Positions 56,531 to 64,000 of a stretch of 64,000 nucleotides of DNA are shown here, in pieces. The DNA comes from Lamellibrachia columna (lineage: Eukaryota; Annelida; Polychaeta; Sabellida; Siboglinidae). The first letter of the stretch is position 1. The number at the start of each line of letters is the position of its first letter. A program made the position numbers and the translations under genes. The notes under the pieces were generated by a model, which had not been told where the DNA came from, did no database searches, and saw only the letters and a program-made list of their open reading frames with translations. The DNA is taken from the NCBI GenBank assembly GCA_963662155.1, contig OY759265.1, positions 12,071,929 to 12,135,928 of the forward strand. The letters are read 5' to 3'.

Positions 56531-57050
56531 TGTAAAATCCCAGGTAAATCCAAATAAAATTACTAATGAAAGTGACAAAACCGTTATCTGAATGCAAACA
56601 CGTCTAATACGCCTGAGAAAACAGAAGACAGTGACAGGAGACCGGTATATTAGGGGGGGGGGTGGGGACATATTCAAACAAGTGCAGCCTCCCTCTGATA
56701 AGTTACATCAAAGCAGAACAAGTCACATTATAATATAATTTCTTAGCAGTCAACTTTTGTTTATTTCAGTTAATTAGACACTGTCACCTTTACTCAAGTC
56801 CATGTGAAGAGCACACATCTATTGGGAGTTGAGAAAATCCTGGACAGGCCCAGCTGTTATCTGATATGGCCTAGTGAGCTGACGTAACTGTTTCACATGG
56901 AAGGTGAGTTGTTTTTGAGGACTCCACTAAGTAGGTTATGTAATGTTATGCAATTCGACAAGTTGCGGTGTCTGGCTTTTCAGTAATCCACACTCAAAGG
57001 TGATATTTGGTTCTGTTTACATAGGTGTATTGTGGCACCAGGTAAAAAAA
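56281..57050 (-). repeat. MULE 5' region, third copy
   Basis: This is the part of the fuller MULE that is shared with copies 1 and 2: the transposase start plus upstream non-coding sequence, including the G-run near 56652. On the right the homology ends at about 57050, some 230 bp (relative to copy 2) before the end seen at 2434, where an RTE-like LINE fragment takes over. Confidence 0.7.
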
Positions 57051-57054
57051 TATA

Positions 57055-57495
57055 CATTCTTTTTCAGATTTTTCAAAATGTTTCTGTCCAACATGAATCC
57101 CTCTACCTTTCCCCGAGCATTCGCTCCCTGTTGTATCCGGCATCGCATTTCTACCTCTGAATGCTCATCCTCATTAACCATTCCTCCACGTTACACAAAG
57201 CCATCCACTTGGTTGAACTCCTCATCATCCAAACTAATGTTCAAGTCCTCTCTCTGATGTCAAACACACATCTCTTCTGTCTTCTCCCGGCTCATTATCG
57301 GTCCGTGCTTCTTGAACATCCTCTTCCATTGCTCCAACACTTCCTGTAGTTCTTGTTTTTTGTCTGCTATCATGGCCAGATCGTTTGCATACATCCCCTT
57401 TCTGAGAACATCCTTCATGTTGATCTTCCTGCTGATTAGTGCCACCACCATGATAAAGAGTAAAGGGTCATTTCCTTGCCTCTAACCGATGTTAA
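57055..57495 (-). mobile_element. RTE-like LINE fragment
   Basis: On the minus strand 57451-57260 encodes MVVALISRKINMKDVLRKGM, YANDLAMIADKKQELQEVLE and the start of the thumb. The continuation to 57055 parallels 4145-4300. It is the third fragment of this family and, as at 2435, directly follows MULE sequence. Confidence 0.65.
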
Positions 57496-57746
57496 CTTTA
57501 AACTCTTCCGACAACCCATATCCAACCACAACTCTTGTTTTTGTTCTCAGGAACATGACAATTATGGGTGTTGCACGCCATGACACAGAACTGACTAAAT
57601 ACAATCAACTCATTACAAAGTCAGACTCCCAGATAAGTCAGACTCCCAGATAAATTATTTTGTAATTTTTGCAAACTATTATAATGATCAAACTACAACA
57701 CTGACTGATATGTATTGCCTGTATAGACTTGATGTCATCATTCCAG

Positions 57747-58910
57747 GTGCCACCATCAAACCTCAGTCACAACATGACTACATCAGTGGACGACACAGAG
57801 CCATTCGATTACACAACAATTGACGTACCAGCAGTAAAGACGTCACGACAGGACGGCGTCGGTGTCACCTGGGACAAACCACACAAGGATGAGAACATCG
57901 GCAGCGTAAGTTCTTGGCTCATGCTGATTATTGCACTCACAGCCAAGTCAGTCTTTACGCAGACATTACAGCTTACTTGAAGTGTAAAGTGATTGTTGTA
58001 CTCACAGCCCAGTCAGTCTTTACACAGATATTACAGCTTACTTGAAGTGTAAAGTGATTGTTGTATTCACAGCAAAGTCACTCTTTACACATATATTACA
58101 GCTTAGTTGAAGTGTCAAGTGATTGTTGTACTCACAGCCCAGTCAGTCTTTATTCCGACATTACCGCTGACTCGAATTGAAAAATTATTCTTCCACTCAC
58201 ATACCAGAGTCTTTATATAGGCCATACAACTGACTCAAAGTGTCAAATAATTATTGCACTCACATACCAGTGAGTCTCTATACAGATATAACAGCTGACT
58301 TGTAGTGTAAAGTGATTTTTGCACTCGCAACCCGGTTAGTCTTTCACGGACATTACAGCTTACTAGAAGTGTAAAGAGCTCTCTTGCTCTTGCATTAAAA
58401 ACACGCGGGAAGGAGTTGTAGAGCGAACTGCCCCAGGGGGCACCAAGATGGCTTTTTGGGGTATTTTTACTACTGCAAATGTTGATCCTTTTATGGTCGT
58501 CGGCACACTGCTTCAAATGTTCATCCTATCATTCCACTAGTATTCAACAGATGTGTAATATAGATGTAATGTTTGGTCGAATTATATATATTTTTGGAAT
58601 GGAACCATTGGTTGATTCAGACAGAAAAGGAAGCATTTAAGTACACAGGTTTTCTTACACCTATGTGTAACAAGATATTTGTAAAAAAAATGTGTAACAT
58701 ATTCACGTGGCCTGCATTAAAAGAAACTGTAGACAATTTGACCCATTCATTTGATTGGCTTTTGGGATGATGAACTGACGACATCTGTTAATATCATTGC
58801 AGACACAATGGGTCAGCACTTTACTCCATCTCTCGTGAGTAGTACGTCACCACGAAGAAGTGAGTTGGTTGTTGTGCATCAATCAGCTGAGATTTTCCCA
58901 GAAGCATATG
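57747..58910 (+). pseudogene. Exon relics, copy B
   Basis: 57747-57905 and 58803-58910 correspond to 6634-6806 and 7664-7771. The first lacks 14 bp present in copy A, which puts the rest of the exon out of frame and brings a TGA soon after. The second is open like its partner. AG/GT borders are kept in both. Confidence 0.45.
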
Positions 58911-59268
58911 GTAAGTGAGCAAGGAATATATATTTAGACTGAATTAATATTACACCATTAATTATTTCAATACTAGGCGGGAAAGTTCATTTTGGCAAAA
59001 GTGTACCCTGTACGTGAAAACGCCCACATACAAATGTATTTATTATTACCTTTGTTAAATTTAATTTATATAAATGTTATAACTTATTGTATTATTAAAA
59101 TAAATACCGTTGCAGTCGACGGTCCAACATAATGAAGATATTGCCATATGGTTTCTCCTGGAAGTGTTTAAGGACAATCAATGCAGACTGTTCTGGCGAC
59201 ACAGCAAATGATCAAGTGTTGACTGAATTAATACCATTCAGTGAACCATGTGTAGGTGTTAAATCTGT

Positions 59269-59760
59269 TATTGACCAGACTTGAGCGGATCTACACACTG
59301 GGTAGTGGGTCCAGGAAGTGTATGGAAGGAGACCATTTTCTTGCTGAAGCTATCTGCCGCATTTGATACCATTGGTCACAGGACAACTTATTAAAAGTGT
59401 GTCAATGTGGTGTGGCATATCTGGAACAGAGCTGGTTCTCATAATATTTAACTGATAGATGCAAAAGAATGAAGATAGCGAATTGTTTCTCAGCTACGCT
59501 CCCTACTTCACGTAATGTTCCTCAGGGTGTTTCACTCTCTACGCTACTCTACTTGGCTCAGTTATCCAACGTCACAACTTGGATCACCAAGTGTATGCTA
59601 ATAAATCACAGACCTATGCTATTTTGGCTACATGAGATACAAATCACTTCCAAAACTAGCTCAGGGATTGTCTCCACAAAATCTTCCATTGGATGACAGA
59701 GACCACATTAAAGTTAAATGCAAGTAAATCCGAGTTAGTTATTATTGGTGGGGTAAATTT
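59269..59760 (+). pseudogene. Degenerate LINE RT relic, copy B
   Basis: Almost identical to 8130-8620, with the same stops and the same VPQGVSLSTLLYLAQLS fragment. It was copied as part of the 4.5-kb block after the LINE had already decayed. Confidence 0.5.
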
Positions 59761-62217
59761 TGCATGTCTATTTGAATCGATTAGGTGCGCACAATATGTT
59801 GCAAGACGTTTCCTTATGTGTCAGACTTTAGATTGCATGTAGAGAAGCACAGTAAAATCAAAACGTGTGGAAAGCATTAGCTTAACAGTGTCGCCTGGCT
59901 GTTCTTCGATGAGAACAAATTTGCATGTTTGCTGGAGTGCCATAAAACACTAATATTATATAGCCTTTTTGTTTAGGGAGTGACGTAGAGTGATATAATG
60001 AAAGCATTGATTTACTAAAATGCAAGGAAGGACATCAACGTAATAATTTACATGTAATTGATTACGGATTGACAGACGTTTGCTACGATGACAATAAAAC
60101 TGATGCCGATTGAGCAACTAATGCGAATCGAGAATAATAACCTGAATCTGAATATGTAATGATCGATGTACTTTTGTTTAAAAAATAAGAGTCCAATGAC
60201 GTGAGTGACACTTAGCATTATCTGCTATTTGGTTGCACCTCCTATCGGTCGCTGGAGAGACCAATCCACAGTCACCGGGTCTCTTATGGTTACATATCGA
60301 GCAGCTCTCAGGGGAGAGATTTGTCGGCCCCCAGACCTTCCTGTAGTTCTCCAGCCAAACTACTGACAATCCCTATATGTTGAGCTTGTAACCTCCTATG
60401 ACAACACGACAACCCGTTTATATAGTAGGTAAACCTATTTAGCTGAATTTGTGGTGTGAACTCTTGAAACAGGTTAACTTTACATTTAACTGATATAACA
60501 ACTACTAATTAAACAATTTAGTTAATTAGAATGTTTCTTATATGGCATAGTTCATGTTGTAATGCTGCAAAGTGTATAACATGCATAAATAATATTACTA
60601 GTCTATGTTATTGATATTTAATTATGCAGATCTAGTGGTGAAATTATGCGCATGCGCCGGAAGTTATCACTCTAAGATGGCGTCTACTAGAACGTTGGCC
60701 GTGTAATTGATATCAACAACCCTACAAAACCCTGTCTTAGGAATACAACACACTCCAAGTGGAAAAGGTTTATTATATTGGCAATAGTATCAGCGAACAG
60801 TTGTGATAACTGGTATGCCTGTTTATTATCTATGCATCTAGCAATTCCCACCGCCGTTACTTTGTTAACTGTTACGTTAGCCAACAATAAGCCAAAACGC
60901 ATAGAAAGTGTCTCGTCTCCTTGCCAGCAACAGTCTAGCCAAATTTTCGTGCGACTAATACACAGTCATGAGTTGCATCAGAAGCAGAAAAACATAGTTG
61001 TCACTAATAAGTAATCTGTCCCAATACATTAATCAAAACTCCATAAGAAATGATCAATCGTTTGTAGAATGAATAAAATATGTATCAGAATTAAAACCAT
61101 ATCAAATATGTGTACTCCGTAGTACAGATATTATTTATCTACAAAGCCAAATAATGTTTATACACAAATCTTCCGCATTCTGGTAGGTCACAAAGTCCCT
61201 GTTTATAATGCTCCTTTTGTTAGTAGCTGTCTCGAATCATCTCTTTCTTCACCAATTTCGTCCGACTGGCTGTCAACGCAATGCATTTCTACCTATCTAG
61301 ATGAGATCAGCTTTTACAGAGAACACCACAGGAAGCACGCAGCGTGTGCTATTGATATACAACGTATGTTGAAGCAGATAACATGCACTCCAACACGGAT
61401 GTAGCTCACGAAATGCTATCTTGCACACTCCTCCATATTTCTCCAATTGATCATTCTTCGGTCATGGTAGGCCGTACACCGTATACACATTTTTGGAAGA
61501 AGAATCACCAACTTCGCATGGATTGCTATATAAGACACGCTAAATGCAAGAACTCCCCGCAAGCTGGCTGGTAAACAGGAATGAACCATTGTGGTCTGTT
61601 GTCTGTGCTGGCGGAAGTAATCAACGAACTACGACACGCATTGTCCATGCGCTCGGACGGCGTTGTCCTGTTTGCATAACATAATCTATTGCAGCACCAC
61701 GCCTTGACACCTGTCAACGCCCTGAATGACGTTGTAATCCTCACTTAGAAGCGCAATTTCTATGTCGCAATTATTCTGGTATCCTAATTGTATCGACACA
61801 TGCGTGTTGTTCTATTGAGGATACGTAATCGTTCTGTTTACAGCAATTTTCTCAACATGGTTACACCAAAAAATAATAGTACGCATCAGTTAGTGTACGT
61901 TCAGTGTTCAAAGTGTTTTACACTTCACCCCTAGCACACCTGTTCATTCCAACTCCATATCGACTTCTCTGGGAAGCACTCAGCCATGCTGCAGTTACTG
62001 CTCGAAGACCATTCGTACGTATAATCACCACTGCATATAGCCAGATACTCATTCATACAAACGAATGAGCTGTGGCAACGTTCGGTGAAACAAATTGCCA
62101 AAGCTTCGAAACGGCAGCAAGACGGTTCAAGCTAGGGTTTTCACGACTGGGAGCCTGACGTTCTATCTGGAACGTTGTCACGCCCCATTCGATGGGAGAG
62201 AAGGAGAAGGGTCAGAG

Positions 62218-62702
62218 GAGAAGCGAGGAAGGGAGAGGAGGCAGCGCGGGAGGGAGATATGCCGTTTGTTTGTTATTGCAGACATGTACAAGTGTTTAGC
62301 AATATTTAATATGGCCATGGTTCGCACCACGCTGTAGCTTACTCATGCGCGCATCTTACTGCTAACACTAGTACGAAAAGTAAAATAATAAACCGCGCAA
62401 AAACAAATGTTGCAACATAGGCCTCTATAGCTCAATGCGCATACCAGCTCATATCACGGCATGTGGCTTTTATTAAACGTCGGCAGGGAAGCGTGTCTGC
62501 GTATCAGTGTTTGTTGCACACGTGTATCCTGGTACAAAGTCAACACTTGTGTCGCACGCGGTGTCTTTGATGGGGAGCGTTGAATGCTATATCAAAGATG
62601 ATTGATTGTTTGCTATAATGTTTACATCATCTAACGTGTGTCCTGGAACGAAACTAGCATTGGTATCGCATCAAAGAGACGTCGGAGTCGTGCATCAGTG
62701 CT
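62218..62702. other. No gene seen
   Basis: A GA-rich start (GAGAAGCGAGGAAGGGAGAG) is followed by unique sequence with no supported exon. There is a TTATTGCAG acceptor-like site near 62273 with a short open stretch. Confidence 0.4.
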
Positions 62703-62984
62703 TCACTTGACCTGGATGGAGGCAGAGTCTTGTAAGAGCAGTTGCTGTAGACGTGGGCGAATGGATGAAGATTGGGTGACGTCGAGCAAGACAAATATGT
62801 ATTTGGGCAGCGGTTTGATGCTGCCGAGCGCCGTCGTCATGAGTTCGCTGTCGTCGATGAACTGTCGCATCAAACATACGACCACATTGTCGCCGTTGTC
62901 GAAGCCTCCTATTTTCGAGGCGCCGACGTCGTCGCGATCACCGACGTAGAGACGCAATCCCCACTCGTCTTCGACGTGTTTCAA
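62703..62984 (-). CDS. Hypothetical exon with GC-rich codons
   Basis: The minus-strand frame (93 codons) reads MKHVEDEWGLRLYVGDRDDV, IGGFDNGDNVVVCLMRQFID, ALGSIKPLPKYIFVLLDVTQ and a C-terminal LQQLLLQDSASIQVK. Codons end mostly in C or G (GAC, GGC, GTC, ATC), unlike the AT-rich surroundings. This supports this strand and frame over the two other open frames in the same interval. It is part of the only long unique segment inside the repeated right-hand region. No family recognised; it may be one exon of a larger gene. Confidence 0.4.
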   Translation of the reverse strand: MKHVEDEWGLRLYVGDRDDVGASKIGGFDNGDNVVVCLMRQFIDDSELMTTALGSIKPLPKYIFVLLDVTQSSSIRPRLQQLLLQDSASIQVK

Positions 62985-63072
62985 TAGTTGACTGCAAACT
63001 TAGCGCGAGATTATCGCGAAGCCGCCCTGGCAATAGACAAAGTTAGCGGCGTGTTGGATTTACAGTGAGCTC

Positions 63073-64000
63073 ACAGTTGTTCTAATAAATCAGTATTTGC
63101 GCTGAGTAGTAATGGCTTATGTTTTGGTAACCAGATTGATTTGTTTAATGTTTTTATTTATACTTTCACTGTACATCCTTCTTGTCAAAGGATATTTGAT
63201 TTTTTTATGAGCATGCTGTAGTCAAGAAAAGTACGTCGTTTATATGAGTACAACCATATGGTAAAATGCATATTGCTCAAACAAAGATACATATGAGAGA
63301 TTGATTTTGTAAATATTTAGCAAATATTCTATTGAAATAATGTTTTTCTCATAAGCAATTTATACACTGCTTATGAAAATGTTGACCATATTATTGGATT
63401 TATTAAACATAAGTTTTTTTTACCAAACTAACGGTGCTTTTCCTCTTTTTTCACTGATGTTCATGGGTTAGGTTCAGGTAAAATATTGTCCAGTCATTCT
63501 TTCTTCTTTTCTTTCCATACTTTTTTATCGGCTGCCCCCTCTCCGTCTTTCATTTTCCCCCGATCTTCTCATATCCCACCTCACGCAATCCTTCGATCTT
63601 AGCTGTTCGTTCCCCTTTTCTTGCATCCTTGATGCTTTTTCACCTTTCTCTTCCACTCTCTTTACTAGTATGTCTGCATCCAGCCTTACCATGTGGCCTG
63701 CCCATTTCATCTTGCTTCTCACCAATCTTCCGGTTGAACTGTTTTGTTGCATCACATATTTCGTCAGGTCGTTCATCTTTCTTTCGTCAACCCTCTTTGT
63801 TCGTGTTATTCGACAAAACCAGAACCAACTTTCAGGTGCTGTTGTTGTTCTGTCAACGCCACTGTCTCCAGATACAGATTAAGGCATGCTTGTGTAACAC
63901 AAGCTCTCAGGACTTTCCTTTTCAGCTTTTTCAAAATGTTTCTGTCCAACATGACTCCCTCAACCTTTCCCCAAGCATTCGCTCCCTGTTGTATCCGGCA
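63073..64000 (-). mobile_element. Repeated block with RTE-like LINE end
   Basis: This corresponds to 3274-4200. The minus strand 63776-63525 encodes MNDLTKYVMQQNSSTGRLVR, SKMKWAGHMVRLDADILVKR and the Arg-rich end of the LINE C-terminal region. The element continues beyond the window edge. Confidence 0.7.

Larger units (their letters stand above)
57651..62217. repeat. 4.5-kb duplicated block, copy B
   Basis: This is the partner of 6540-11078, in the same orientation. At the left edge a 17-18-bp string (GTCAGACTCCCAGATAA) is present twice in a row before the block starts, whereas copy A has one string and then 3.6 kb of other sequence. At the right edge copy B continues into a GA-rich, then CpG-rich segment. 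Confidence 0.9.

Overview
The window reads as nuclear DNA of an invertebrate metazoan. Coding segments are short exons with AG/GT borders and matching phases, the sequence is AT-rich with long (TA)n runs, and most of it is transposon debris: several families of APE-type LINEs, MULE transposases, a Ginger/gypsy-like integrase, pogo/Tigger-type MITEs and a tRNA-headed SINE. A CR1/L2-like LINE with an NPGP (2A-like) motif followed by a PHD finger is of a type known from marine invertebrates. I cannot name the phylum. No rRNA, tRNA gene, CRISPR or prokaryotic operon is visible.

Layout. 0-4.6 kb: two tandem, internally deleted MULE copies (minus strand) followed by fragments of an RTE-like LINE. 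5-7.8 kb: exons of an unrecognised spliced gene with lesions. 6.5-11.1 kb: a long block repeated almost unchanged at 57.65-62.2 kb. 11.1-13.5 kb: a 1.13-kb tandem duplication and a ~40-bp minisatellite. 14.2-16.0 kb: 2A/PHD LINE with endonuclease, lacking its 3' half. 16.4-19.5 kb: broken exons of another gene, a 27-bp minisatellite and a SINE. 22.4-24.1 kb: N-terminus of a second MULE and an SGNH-like exon, each running into (TA)n. 24.3-31.2 kb: three LINE bodies in different orientations.

31.6-34.4 kb holds a decayed, intron-bearing integrase gene (HHCC, DDE core and GPY/F segments) followed by a C48/Ulp1-type protease. 34.4-38.0 kb holds the best gene model of the window: seven phase-consistent exons giving 189 aa and a poly(A) signal, of unknown function. 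38-45 kb is mostly empty apart from a dispersed repeat, two exon copies related to the 3-6 kb region and a LINE ORF1 relic. 45.1-47.1 kb is satellite DNA with a 271-bp period.

48.3-56.5 kb is the most interesting stretch. It contains an ORF with an 18-bp repeat coding a His/Asp-rich hexapeptide, a seven-exon gene resembling the DUF4806 family, a His-Me finger nuclease ORF (zf-His_Me_endon type) and, convergent to them, a near full-length MULE transposase with one nonsense codon, two frameshifts and a perfect in-frame 156-bp tandem duplication. The truncated MULE copies at 0-2.4 kb derive from the same family. From 56.3 kb to the end, pieces of the 1.3-11 kb region recur in a different order, so the whole window looks like a rearranged array in which transposon and gene segments have been copied together.
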